The notes beneath the pieces are model-generated. The model did not search any database, was not told the origin of the DNA, and worked only from the letters and a program-made list of their open reading frames with translations. From an uncultured Alphaproteobacteria bacterium (GTDB lineage: Bacteria > Pseudomonadota > Alphaproteobacteria > UBA8366 > GCA-2717185): 64,000 nt of DNA. Position numbers and translations under genes: made by a program. Within the stretch, counting starts at the first letter, position 1. The number at the start of each line of letters is the position of its first letter. The stretch covers positions 1 to 64,000 of the forward strand of contig CALSRA010000042.1 of the NCBI GenBank assembly GCA_943788635.1, written 5' to 3'. This document shows positions 18,216-27,215 of the stretch, piece after piece.

Positions 18216-18926
18216 CCGCCCCGATAGGCGGCATAGCCTTTCGCCCGCAAATCGCAGGCCGGACAGGTGCCGCAGCCATAGCCCCAGTCATGCAGGACAT
18301 CGCGCACGCCCAGGTAACAGGTATGGGTGCGCTCGCGAACCAGATCGACCAACGGCGCGCCGCCCAGGTCTTCCGCCATCGCCCAGGTTTCCGCCTTGTC
18401 GATCCACATCAACGGGGTATGCAGGACAAACCGCCGGTCCATGCCGAGATTGAGCGCAAGTTTGCATCGCCTTCACCGTGTCGTCGCGGCAATCGGGATA
18501 GCCCGAATAATCCGTTTCGCACATGCCGGCGACGATGTGGCGGGCATCCCGGCGATAGGCAATGGCGGCGGCAATCGTCAGGAACACCAGGTTGCGGCCC
18601 GGCACGAAGGTATTCGGCAGCCCGTCCGCCCCCATGGCGATTTCCGCTTCCCGGGTCAGCGCCGTATCGCCCAGTGTGGCCAGCACCGACAGGTCAGTCA
18701 GATGGTCCGCGCCCAGCCGGTCCGCCCAGCCGGGAAATTCCGCCCGCAATGCCGCCGTGACGTCATGGCGGCATTCCAGTTCCACCGCGTGGCGCTGCCC
18801 GTAATCGAAACCGACGGTTTCCACCGACCCGAACCGCTCCAGCGCCCAGGCGAGACAGACGGTCGAATCCTGCCCGCCGGAAAACAGGACGAGGGCCTTT
18901 TCGGTCGATTCAGCAACAGGGGGCAT
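18212..18926 (-). pseudogene. queC: 7-cyano-7-deazaguanine synthase, frameshifted
   Basis: QueC makes preQ0, the precursor of queuosine, from 7-carboxy-7-deazaguanine with ATP and ammonia. The N-terminal two thirds carry the PP-loop motif FSGGQDST (near residues 15-22) and PGRNLVFLT; the C-terminal third, in another frame, carries [18 protein letters not shown] and the zinc site with cysteines in [14 protein letters not shown]. One extra base near 18461-18463 separates them. After correction the protein is about 237 aa, the usual length. As read, the zinc-binding end is lost. No other que gene is in the window. Confidence 0.88.
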
Positions 18927-19047
18927 TGGGGCTCCGTTTCAGACAAAAATGCACGGTTTCGGGACAGTTTTTGACAGGAAAAATGCAAAAAACAACGGAA
19001 AACAGTCGATTGAAACAGATTAACCGATTGATAAATAACAATAACAG

Positions 19048-19092
19048 CCCTGAAACGCGGTAAAATGACTACAAATGTCTACATTTTCAGGG
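19048..19092. other. Hairpin in AT-rich spacer upstream of queC
   Basis: CCCTGAAA (19048-19055) pairs with TTTCAGGG (19085-19092) across a 29-nt loop, in the 264-bp AT-rich spacer between queC and the nrtS-like gene. A second AT-rich stem, AAAATAG/CTATTTT, is near 19144-19167. No preQ1-type aptamer was recognised. These may be leader structure for queC or a transcription end for nrtS. Confidence 0.3.
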
Positions 19093-19190
19093 TTCGGCAG
19101 CGCGAAGACCACCACCGTCGGCATCGCCCTGACCCTAACTCAAAATAGGACTATAAATCTATTTTAGTGAATATTACAAGCCGAATCATC

Positions 19191-19396
19191 TCATCCCCGC
19201 CGGCGCAGCGCCATATGTGCCCCGAACAGCGACACACAAAATGGCACGCAATAGGTCAGCCCCGCCTTGAACGCATTCAGTTCCGCCTCACCCCAGACGA
19301 CATCGCCCTGATTGATCAGGTTTCAGAATGGTACCGACGACGACCGCGACCTTCAGCGCGCACCTGACCTCGACCCCGGACAGACCCCTGCCCCAT
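19191..19396 (-). pseudogene. nrtS: NrtS-like nitrate/nitrite transporter, frameshifted twice
   Basis: No intact open frame exists here, but removing two single bases (in CCCC at 19374-19377 and TTT at 19321-19323) yields a 67-aa protein. It contains ALKVAVVVGTILNLINQGD in the first half, then AFKAGLTYCVPFCVS and a basic end MALRRRG. This matches the small two-segment membrane proteins of the NrtS family, some of which transport nitrate and nitrite in cyanobacteria. A GGGAG box sits 8 nt before the ATG at 19396. It lies between the broken queC and lipoprotein A genes, on the same strand. Confidence 0.7.
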
Positions 19397-19430
19397 ACCC
19401 GGCGCTCCCGTGTTGTTTCACGTTTATTGT

Positions 19431-19440
19431 GTAACGTTAC
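19431..19440. promoter_or_regulatory. Perfect 10-bp palindrome upstream of nrtS-like gene
   Basis: GTAACGTTAC is its own reverse complement and lies 35 bp upstream of the nrtS-like ATG, between the lipoprotein A stop and that start. It could be an operator half or a chance palindrome; there is no recognised regulator for it here. Confidence 0.25.
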
Positions 19441-19496
19441 CAACGGCGGGAGTCACCCGAGCGGCAAGCCATCTGCGCGAAGGGCCAGCGGCCTGA

Positions 19497-20639
19497 TCAG
19501 CCCGTTTTCTGCCGCAATTCCGCGCAGGATGGGACGTCCACGTCTTTTGCCGCATTACCGTTTTCCAGGCGGGCCGCCTCGCATTGCAGTACCAGCCGAT
19601 TCAGGTCCAGTTGCAGGTTTGCTTCTGCTTCGGCCTTCATCGCACGGCATTCATCGAATGTGCCGAGTTCGCCGCATGTGCGGATTGATGGCAAAGATAT
19701 TGGCGGGCCATTTCGCCGACACCGCCTTCATCGTATCAAGGTACCAGTCATTGCGCGCCGTCGCAGGTAGCAAAAAGGTTATCGGTTTTCCGATCCGCGG
19801 CGGATGTCGACGGCCGCGATACGGTCGCCGCGCTTAGCGTCGCCGCCGGGTCGGTCAGTTCCGCATACAGGTCTGCCGCCAGATACTGCAGCGCCGAACG
19901 CAACGCCGCCTTGACCTTGGCACCGTCATCATCCGACCAGTACGCCATGTTCTCATCACGCTTGAATGCCTTTTCTTCGGGGATCTCCACTTTCCAGGTC
20001 TTCTCTGTCCGGAAGAATGCCTGCGGTGTGTTGGCATTGGCATCGGCATCAAGCACCCGCCGCATTTCTGGCGAGGTGGCAAATTTCACATAGTCCAGCG
20101 TGACGGTCAGCGTCGTGAATGGCGGGTTAAACTCGTAAAGCGGTGTCAGCACGGCGATAGCATCCGCCGTGCTCTTCTCCCGCGCGTCTTCCGCCGCCAG
20201 GTCATCCTTGCCGTAATCATGCGTGATCGGGCGCGCATGGAACCAGGCCAGGTCGTTGTAATTTTCCTGGATAATCCGCCCCAGCACCCGCTCGACACTA
20301 TGTTCGTCAAGATCCGCCTGCAGGGCGAAGGATTGCAGCCGCAATTTGTGCGACCGCACCCCATCCTGATACCCCTGAACCGCGCCGACAATCATCCCGC
20401 CGACAAGCGCGCCAATCAAACCACCACCTGTCGGATAATAGGCGCCCCTGTGCTGGTTCGCCGGCGCCAGGCCGAACCGGTTCGATTTTTCCAGCACGAC
20501 GACGTCCACCGTCTTCAACAGCTGTGCCGCTTCCGGCGTCGCATCAAGCGTCGCGGTCGGCGGCGCAGGCGGCGCTGTACAGCGACAATGTAGCCAGCGC
20601 GATTAAACGCAGGGCGCGGCGGGGATCAAACATGTGCAT
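19497..20639 (-). pseudogene. Hypothetical lipoprotein A, frameshifted three times
   Basis: Not assigned to a named family. The gene begins MHMFDPRRALRLIALATL with a lipobox-like YSAAC, then a segment LLKTVDVVVLEKSN, a glycine-rich membrane stretch (GGGLIGALVGGMIVGAV), and a mixed body ending ELRQKTG. Three +1 shifts (near 20558-20566, AAAAA at 19772-19776, and near 19680) break the frame; the corrected product is about 380 aa. It is paralogous to lipoprotein B: both have VDVVVL/VDIVVL, LAWF/LEWF, a TW-VEIPEEK/TWVVPVPEEK stretch, RND(E)WY, and a DECR motif with cysteines. Start is ATG 20639 or 20633. Confidence 0.6.
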
Positions 20640-20808
20640 ACCTGAATAGTGATTTCCGTTGCATGGTTTATGGCGCAACATAGGCACGAACCGAAGAATT
20701 ATTTTGCAACGATGTAAACATTCGCTCGGGTAATGCCATGCGATGCCGCAGCAAGAGGGGCACGGTGACGTCAATCGCTGCAAGAGGCCGACGGTGTTCG
20801 CGCCGTGG

Positions 20809-20831
20809 ATGCTCGGATCAAACCCGAGCAT
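20809..20831. repeat. Dispersed palindromic repeat, copy 1
   Basis: ATGCTCGG-ATCAAAC-CCGAGCAT is an 8-bp stem with a 7-nt loop. The same unit (stem xTxCTCGG around ATCAAGT/ACTTGAT) recurs three times at 51958-52186 in this window. Such REP-like elements are common between alphaproteobacterial genes. Confidence 0.7.
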
Positions 20832-20856
20832 GACGATGCTAGTAAGGTATGGGAGA

Positions 20857-21006
20857 GGGCTTCCCCCTAACCCGCATTCCTCCCAGCGTCATGCGGGCCG
20901 CCTTATTCGCCGATCATGATCGACGGGGCGTTGGTGTTGCCTGACGTGAGCGTCGGCATGATCGAGGCGTCCGCCACGCGCCAACCCCTCGATCCCGCGC
21001 ACCCGC
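20857..21006 (-). pseudogene. Fragment of the GMC oxidoreductase 3' end
   Basis: This stretch copies 22877-23022, which is the last part of the adjacent GMC oxidoreductase gene plus 10 bp beyond its stop. The copy is 150 bp against 146 bp in the original: four extra single bases (two in 20876-20884, one near 20914, one near 20990) and few substitutions. It encodes the broken end corresponding to VADASIMPTLTSGNTNAPS. It lies directly after the lipoprotein B stop, so lipoprotein B is flanked by direct repeats of this segment. Confidence 0.85.
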
Positions 21007-21015
21007 CTGGCGAAC

Positions 21016-22744
21016 TTAATGGGTTGCCGCTGCGGCCGTCTTGTCCTGAGCGGCGAAGCGTTCCTGTGCCTGTTTCTCCAGACCCTCCCGATCCGCAGCC
21101 GAAAGCTGATACGTCATACGAAAAGACAGGTCGGGCTGGTCGGTATAGATTTGGTAATTGTTGTAGCCACGCTCGGTCGTCACGGTGAATTGCGGAAAAG
21201 ATCCGACCAGGGCCCGCGGCCCCAGTTGAATACCGATACAATCCGCGAGAACCTTCCGGCTATCGGTCCAGTAGGACACACCGGTACATTGCACCGTTTC
21301 GTGTCCGCTTGCGGCACCACCTTTCAAGGTCGCCTCGTAGTGACGGTCAAACGCCCGAAACACCAGGGAATTATCGCCGACTACACCGATGAAGACTCCG
21401 CCATCCGCCGGAGTTCTTGACCTCACGAATTCCCGCTCGAGTTCGGCCAGGATTTTCTCATAGGTGCGCTCGTCGCTGCAATTGCCGCAGGTATTGGCGG
21501 ATTCCCTCGCCTTTCCGTCCACACTATCCCGCGGGGATGGGGTATCGACCGGCGTTTCGGACGTAGCCGCGACCTGTGTTGCGGTATCGGCGCCGTCCAG
21601 ATTACTGCAGGACGCGGTTTCCGTGGACGCCCCGACCCCGGAAATAGTTTTGATCCGTGCCGCTTCGCATAGGGTAAACAGGCGTTCCCGTTTCTGTTTC
21701 AGCGTGGCCTTGGCCCCAGCCATCATTTCGCGGCACTCGTCAACCAGGTCAATATCTTCGCAGGTCCGTACAATGCCGAAGACACCGACAGGCCAGGTCA
21801 GGTTCGCCGCACCGATTTTTTCCCGGTACCACTCGTTCCGCGCGTCAATGGATGGAAAAACATTTTCCTTTTGCTGCGTTGCCTTTGCGGAGACCGAAAC
21901 CGTTTTTGCCTGCAGGTCGTTCTGTGGATCGGTCAGCGCCGCAAAAAGCTTCGCCGTGGCCAACATTACGGCGGTATCGAGTGCTTCATGCGCCGCCTTG
22001 CGGTTGTCAGCCTTCCAGTATTCGAGGTTCGCTTCCGCCGGTCCGCGCTTTTCTTCCGGGACGGGCACCACCCATGTCGCTTCCTCGCGAAAAAATGGCG
22101 TCTGAACGCCGGGTTCCATCCCTTGCGCCAGACGCAACCTGGAAGAAACCGGATACAGGGCGACGTCGAGAAAAACTGTCATATTCTCGAAATCGCTGCC
22201 GAATACATAGCGTGATTTAAGTACAGCCAGAGCATCCGAAGACGAGTTACCAGACGCGTGCTCGACGACTTCCGCCTCATATCCGTATTCCTGCGAAAAC
22301 CTTCGGTTCGCGAAACCATTCCAGCTCGGTAAAATTCGCCCGGACCGACCGCTCCATCGCGGCTTCGATATCCAGTGCATCCAGGTTGGCACTAATCAGC
22401 GTTGATTCACGGCGTTGTTCCCGCTGCCGCTTGATTGCTTGCGCCACCACGATGATGCCAATAATCCCCAAGCCTATCGCGGCGCCGGCAAGGGCTGCAC
22501 CGGAATTTCCGCTGGACGACGGGTAATGGGTATAGCCGGAAGAACCACCACCGCCATACGACCTTGGCGCCCCCGCCGAAGGCTGTGCCTCCTTCAGCAC
22601 GACAATATCGACCGACCTGAGCGCCTGCGATGTCGCCGGGGTAATTGGGGTCAGCGAACCACTGGATGTCGTATTGCAGCCAACAAGGTAAAGCGGGAGA
22701 AGAACAAGGGCGACAAGCCGTCGCGAATGGCGAAACTGAAACAT
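21016..22744 (-). pseudogene. Hypothetical lipoprotein B, one frameshift
   Basis: Function unknown. The N-terminus is a lipoprotein signal (LVALVLLPLYLVGC, Cys near 23), then a stretch LRSVDIVVLKEAQ, a Gly/Ser linker, a membrane segment (ALAGAAIGLGIIGIIVVAQ) and basic RQREQRR. One extra base in AAAA at 22296-22299 separates this from the long C-terminal part, which has paired-cysteine motifs (RTCEDIDLVDECRE; CGNCSDERTYE) and a final domain of about 150 residues absent from paralogue A. Corrected length is about 575 aa. It lies just downstream of the GMC gene on the same strand. Confidence 0.6.
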
Positions 22745-22886
22745 AACGATCCTGAATGGTTGTAAGCCTTTTGCTTCCTATACCTCAAGCAAGGGCGGGG
22801 TCGAAACTGTTTTCTCCGCCAGGTCCTGTTCAGATCGCAATCGTCTCATTCATATACTCGATGCAAAAAACCGGGGGGGCTTCCCC

Positions 22887-24494
22887 CTAACCCGCATCCT
22901 CCAGCGTCATGCGGGCCGCCTTTTCGCCGATCATGATCGACGGGGCGTTGGTGTTGCCTGACGTGAGCGTCGGCATGATCGAGGCATCCGCCACGCGCAA
23001 GCCCTCGATCCCGCGCACCCGCAGCCGTTCGTCGACCACGGCCATGGGGTCAGTGTCCGTGCCCATCTTGCAGGTGCCGACCGGGTGATAGGTTGTCTCC
23101 CCGTTTTCGCGGGTCCAGTCCAGCAACTCGTCGTCGGACTGAAGGTCGATGCCCGGAGTGATTTCGTCGGTGGCGATGCCCTGCAGCGGCGGGGCGGTCA
23201 TCAGCGCGCGGACGAACCGCATCGCTTCCACCGTGACATCGCGGTCAAGTTGCGCGGAGAGGAAGTTGAACAGGATTTTCGGTGCCTGCTTCGCATCGTT
23301 CGAGGATACATGGATGCTGCCAGTGGATTCCGAACGCAGGATATGGGTGAACGCGGTGACGCCCGATTCCCGCGCCAGCGTGTAATTGTCGCCGACCAGA
23401 AACGGCATCCAGCCGATCACTGCGTTCGGCGCTTCCAGGCCCGGCCGGGTGCGGATGAAGGCGCGCAGCGACGCCGCCGACATGCCCAGCAGCCCCTTGT
23501 CGGTGAAAGCATATTTCAGCGCCTGATAGACTAGGCCCAACCCGCGCGCCTTGTCGTTATAGGTCAGGCCGAGTGATGCCGGCACCTTCCAGCGCATGCG
23601 CGGGGCGTAATGTTCGCGCAGGTTTTCGCCGACGCCCTTGAGTTCGTGCTTTACCTCGATGCCCAGCCCCTTGAGCAATTCCGGCTGGCCGATGCCGGAC
23701 AGTTCCAGCAGTTGCGGCGAATTGATCGTGCCGCCGCTGATCACCACCTCGCGGTTGACCCGTGCTTCGTGCTGCTGGCCGTTCACCGTGTAACGCACGC
23801 CGACGCATTTCTTGCCTTCGAGCAACACGCATTCGGTCAGGGCATTGGCCTGGATTGTCAGGTTCGGCCATTTGCGTGCTGGGTCCAGATAGCAATGCGC
23901 CGTGCTCATCCGGCGGCCCTTGCGGATCGTCGTCTGCGACATGACGATACCGTCCTGGCTGGAGCCGTTGTAATCCTTGGGTGAGTCGAGCCCGACATGC
24001 TTGCCGGCGGCGATTATCGCGTCGTAGATCGGGCCGGTTTCCAGGCTTTCGCTGACCTTCAGCGGGCCGTCCTTGCCGCGATAGCCTTCCTCGCCATCGC
24101 CTTCATAGCTTTCCATCGCGCGAAACACCGGCAGCACGTCGTCATAGCTCCAGCCGCGATTGCCGAGCTGCGCCCAGATGTCGAAATCCTGCGCCTGCCC
24201 ACGCACGAAGACCATGCCGTTGATCGAACTGGACCCGCCCAGCAGCTTGCCGCGCGGGACCGGAATCCGCCGCCCACCGGTGCCGCCATCGGGTTCGGAT
24301 GAATACAGCCAGTTGGCCGCCGGGTTCTGGATCAGCTTGGCAAAGCCGACCGGGATGCGCGACCAGGGATGGCTTTCGCGGCCGGCTTCCAGCACCAGCA
24401 CCGAATGTTTTCCGCTTTCGCTCAACCGGTAGGCAACGGCGGCGCCTGCCGAACCGGCGCCGACCACGATGTAATCGAAGGTTCTGGTTTCCAT
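22887..24494 (-). CDS. GMC family oxidoreductase (choline dehydrogenase-like)
   Basis: A 535-aa FAD-dependent alcohol dehydrogenase. The FAD motif GAGSAGAAVAYRLSESG lies near residues 12-28; the GMC signatures GGSSSINGMVFVRGQ (near 85-99) and GGTINSPQLLELSGIGQ (near 254-270) follow. The catalytic end has YHPVGTCKMG and NTNAPSIMIGE. The gene is 2 bp from a highly similar gene upstream, a clear tandem duplication. Substrate may be choline or another primary alcohol; no betaine aldehyde dehydrogenase or BetI is next to it. Its last bases are copied at 20857-21006. Confidence 0.88.
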   Translation of the reverse strand: METRTFDYIVVGAGSAGAAVAYRLSESGKHSVLVLEAGRESHPWSRIPVGFAKLIQNPAANWLYSSEPDGGTGGRRIPVPRGKLLGGSSSINGMVFVRGQAQDFDIWAQLGNRGWSYDDVLPVFRAMESYEGDGEEGYRGKDGPLKVSESLETGPIYDAIIAAGKHVGLDSPKDYNGSSQDGIVMSQTTIRKGRRMSTAHCYLDPARKWPNLTIQANALTECVLLEGKKCVGVRYTVNGQQHEARVNREVVISGGTINSPQLLELSGIGQPELLKGLGIEVKHELKGVGENLREHYAPRMRWKVPASLGLTYNDKARGLGLVYQALKYAFTDKGLLGMSAASLRAFIRTRPGLEAPNAVIGWMPFLVGDNYTLARESGVTAFTHILRSESTGSIHVSSNDAKQAPKILFNFLSAQLDRDVTVEAMRFVRALMTAPPLQGIATDEITPGIDLQSDDELLDWTRENGETTYHPVGTCKMGTDTDPMAVVDERLRVRGIEGLRVADASIMPTLTSGNTNAPSIMIGEKAARMTLEDAG

Positions 24495-24496
24495 TA

Positions 24497-26098
24497 TTAA
24501 GCCGCTGCCTCCAGGATCATGCGCGATGCCTTCTCGCCGATCATGATCGACGGCGCGTTGGTATTGCCGGATGTGAGCGTCGGCATGATCGAGGCATCGG
24601 CGACCCGCAGCCCTTCCATGCCATGCACGCGCAGATGATCGTCGACCACCGCCATCGGATCGCTGCCCATCTTGCAGGTCCCAACCGGGTGATAGGTGGT
24701 TTCGGCGTTATTGCGGACCCATTCGAGCAATTCATCATCCGCATCGATGTTCACGCCGGGCGCGATTTCATCGGTGGCAATCCCCTGCATCGCCGGCGCG
24801 GTCATGATCCGCCGGGTGATGCGCATCGCCTCCAGCGTCACATCCCGGTCCAGTTGCGCGGTCATGAAGTTGAAGTTGATCGCCGGCGCCTGCTTCGCAT
24901 CGGTCGAGGATACATGGATGCTGCCGGTGCTTTCCGACCGCAGGATGTTCATGATCGCGGTCACACCAGACTGCTTGGAAAGCTGGAAATTCTCGCCGAT
25001 CAGGAAGGGGACCCAGGAGATCGCCGCATCGGGCGAATCCAGCCCTTCGCGGGTGCGGATATAGGCGCGGATCGGCGCTGCCGGCAGGCCCAGCAGCCCC
25101 TTGTTCGTCAGCGCGTATTTCAGCGCCTGGAAGACGAGGCCAAGCCCCTTCGCCTTGTCGTTATAGGTCATGCCCAGCGCGGGCGGCACGGTCCACTTCA
25201 TGCGCGGCGAGTAATGGTCGCGCAGGTTCTCGCCAACGCCCTTGAGTTCGTGCTGCACCTCGATGCCGAGGCCCTTCAGCAGTTCCGGCTGGCCAATGCC
25301 GGACAGTTCCAGAAGCTGCGGCGAATTGATCGAGCCACCGCTGACGATGACCTCACGATTGGCGCGGGCCTCCACGACCTGACCGTTCAGGGTGTAGCGC
25401 ACGCCAACGCATTTCTTGCCGTCGAGCAACAGGCATTCGGTCAGGGCATTGGCCTGGATCGTCAGGTTTTCACGGCCGCGCGCGGGGTCGAGATAGCAAT
25501 AGGCGGTGCTCATCCGGCGGCCCTTGCGGATCGTCGCCTGGGTCATGCCGATGCCGTCCTGCGACGCGCCGTTATAATCCTTGGTGTATTCGATCCCGTT
25601 CTCGGCCGCGCCCGCGATGATTGCGTCGTAGATCGCGCCGGTTTCGAAATTCTCGTTGACCTTCAGCAGCCCGCCCTGGCCGCGATACTCGGCGTCGCCA
25701 TCGCCCTGATAGTCTTCCATTTCCTTGAAGATCGGCAGAACCTCGCGGTAGCTCCAGCCGCGATTACCAAGCTGCGCCCAGGTATCGTAATCGTTCGACT
25801 GACCGCGCACGAAAACCATGCCGTTGATCGACGAGGACCCGCCCAGCAGCTTGCCGCGCGGAATGGGAATACGGCGCCCGCCGGACCCTTCATCCGGTTC
25901 CGATGAATACAACCAATTGGCGGCGGGGTTCTCGATCAGCTTGGCGAAGCCGACCGGAACCCGCGACCAGGGATGGCTTTCACGGCCCGCTTCCAGCACC
26001 AGCACCTTGTGCTTGCCATTGGCGCTCAGCCGGTTGGCGACGACCGATCCGGCTGATCCCGCACCGACGATAATGTAATCGAATGTCTGGTTTTCCAT
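24497..26098 (-). CDS. GMC family oxidoreductase, tandem paralogue
   Basis: A 533-aa GMC flavoprotein, highly similar along its length to the following gene. It has GAGSAGSVVANRLSANG (FAD), GGSSSINGMVFVRGQ, GGSINSPQLLELSGIGQ and the active-site stretch YHPVGTCKMG. The ATG at 26098 was chosen rather than a longer frame because it gives the family N-terminus ENQTFDYIIVGAG and has an AGGA box 5 nt upstream. Differences from the paralogue are spread throughout, so the duplication is not recent; the two may have different alcohol substrates. Both are probably transcribed together. Confidence 0.88.
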   Translation of the reverse strand: MENQTFDYIIVGAGSAGSVVANRLSANGKHKVLVLEAGRESHPWSRVPVGFAKLIENPAANWLYSSEPDEGSGGRRIPIPRGKLLGGSSSINGMVFVRGQSNDYDTWAQLGNRGWSYREVLPIFKEMEDYQGDGDAEYRGQGGLLKVNENFETGAIYDAIIAGAAENGIEYTKDYNGASQDGIGMTQATIRKGRRMSTAYCYLDPARGRENLTIQANALTECLLLDGKKCVGVRYTLNGQVVEARANREVIVSGGSINSPQLLELSGIGQPELLKGLGIEVQHELKGVGENLRDHYSPRMKWTVPPALGMTYNDKAKGLGLVFQALKYALTNKGLLGLPAAPIRAYIRTREGLDSPDAAISWVPFLIGENFQLSKQSGVTAIMNILRSESTGSIHVSSTDAKQAPAINFNFMTAQLDRDVTLEAMRITRRIMTAPAMQGIATDEIAPGVNIDADDELLEWVRNNAETTYHPVGTCKMGSDPMAVVDDHLRVHGMEGLRVADASIMPTLTSGNTNAPSIMIGEKASRMILEAAA

Positions 26099-26260
26099 TG
26101 GTCCTGTTCCCCCGTATTGCATCTGCGCCCAATGTTGGCCGTTAACGTGCCAAATAATTGAGCAGACAGCAATCGGCGTGGACACCTAATCCGGCAGGCG
26201 CCACGACGAATGAGGGAAATGTTGCATCGCCCCGAGAGGCACAGGCGGCGTACCAGGCGG

Positions 26261-26986
26261 TCAGACGACCTTGCGGCGACGCACCAGACCAAGCCCGATC
26301 AACCCCATCGCAAACAGTGCGATTGCCGCTGGTTCCGGCACGTCGAATTCGCCCGGCTGCTGCTGCGAGACAGCAGAATTGAGGAAAAATGCGCCGCCGG
26401 TTCCGGCGTCGGCGCTTGGAAACAGGAGTATATCACCGCCGGACAGAGCCATTCTCCAGTCGCCCGGTGCTTCGGCGCTTGTCTCGAATGTAAATTCATA
26501 AGTAACCGCGTCGTCGAATGTGAACGACTCAGATAATATTTCACCATCCAACTGGTCGATCGTGCCCAACAGCCCCGTTACCGTACCGGAGATAATAACG
26601 TCTGCGGGACTCGCCGCGCCCGGAACTCCGAAAAAGACAGGATTAGCCAACAGCGGAATACTGCCGGAAGCGGCCGTCACGACATAATTCGGCGCCGGCA
26701 CCGTAATAGGGTAGAGCGACGCGTTAAAAGGACCGAACTGGGACTGATATCGAAACGACCCAACGTCACTGAGCGCCAGCGCATCACCGAACAAATAATC
26801 GGTACTGATGCCAAGCTCCGCCTCCCCTACCGCACCGGTAAAAACATCACAGTCAACCGTACAGGCACCTCGGAAATTGATCACAAAATTCGTGCTCTCT
26901 CCGATGCCCCCGCCAATGGTGATCGCCTTGGCCTGAACCGAAACGACTGAAATGGCCAACCCGACCAGCAACGCTAGCGTGCGCAT
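26261..26986 (-). CDS. PEP-CTERM sorting domain protein
   Basis: A 241-aa exported protein with a signal peptide (LALLVGLAISVVSVQA) and a C-terminal sorting signal: VPEPAAIALFAMGLIGLGL followed by RRRK. This tripartite tail is recognised by exosortase in the inner membrane and the protein is moved to the cell surface or exopolysaccharide. The mature part is mostly beta-type and low in lysine, with two cysteines near the start (GACTVDC). No exosortase or exopolysaccharide operon is next to it, so it is an orphan substrate in this window. Confidence 0.82.
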   Translation of the reverse strand: MRTLALLVGLAISVVSVQAKAITIGGGIGESTNFVINFRGACTVDCDVFTGAVGEAELGISTDYLFGDALALSDVGSFRYQSQFGPFNASLYPITVPAPNYVVTAASGSIPLLANPVFFGVPGAASPADVIISGTVTGLLGTIDQLDGEILSESFTFDDAVTYEFTFETSAEAPGDWRMALSGGDILLFPSADAGTGGAFFLNSAVSQQQPGEFDVPEPAAIALFAMGLIGLGLVRRRKVV

Positions 26987-27215
26987 GATACCGTATTCCT
27001 CTGCCCCGATTCCTGCCGCCCGAATATATCGTTACGGCATCACTGGCCATTTTCCTTAATGGAATTTGCGGCCATATTATTCACCTCGCCTGTATTCTAA
27101 CGATTATACAAGCAAATACAATGCAGTAACATGATACCGCACGGTCACCAGCAAGCGCCCGCAGACGATCAAAACGTCAGTACCGAAAAACGCTATCCAG
27201 ACGCCGCGTTTCGGG

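Larger units (their letters stand above)
20640..21015. other. Intergenic spacer between lipoproteins A and B
   Basis: This 376-bp spacer holds a palindromic repeat (20809-20831) and a 150-bp copy of the 3' end of the neighbouring GMC oxidoreductase gene (20857-21006). The remainder shows no gene; the short in-frame peptide with a GFDPSIH segment is a by-product of the palindromic repeat. The lipoprotein A promoter should be in the part next to 20640. Confidence 0.6.

Noticed and set aside
18927-19047. preQ1 riboswitch upstream of queC
   Set aside because: No preQ1-like stem with the A-rich tail was recognised in the leader; only generic AT-rich sequence is seen.
19748-20518. Independent 256-residue gene in the lipoprotein A region
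   Set aside because: It lacks an N-terminus with a start signal and joins the lipoprotein signal peptide upstream and the cysteine-rich end downstream after removal of single bases.
20544-20831. 95-residue frame containing a GFDPSIH segment
   Set aside because: The first 64 residues come from the palindromic repeat and spacer; only the last part (from the ATG at 20639) is the start of lipoprotein A.
20857-23022. Composite transposon suggested by the direct repeats around lipoprotein B
   Set aside because: The repeats are pieces of a gene end, not insertion-sequence ends, and no transposase is present between them.
22887-26098. bet operon for glycine betaine synthesis
   Set aside because: There is no betaine aldehyde dehydrogenase, BetI or choline transporter beside the two GMC genes, so betA was not assigned.
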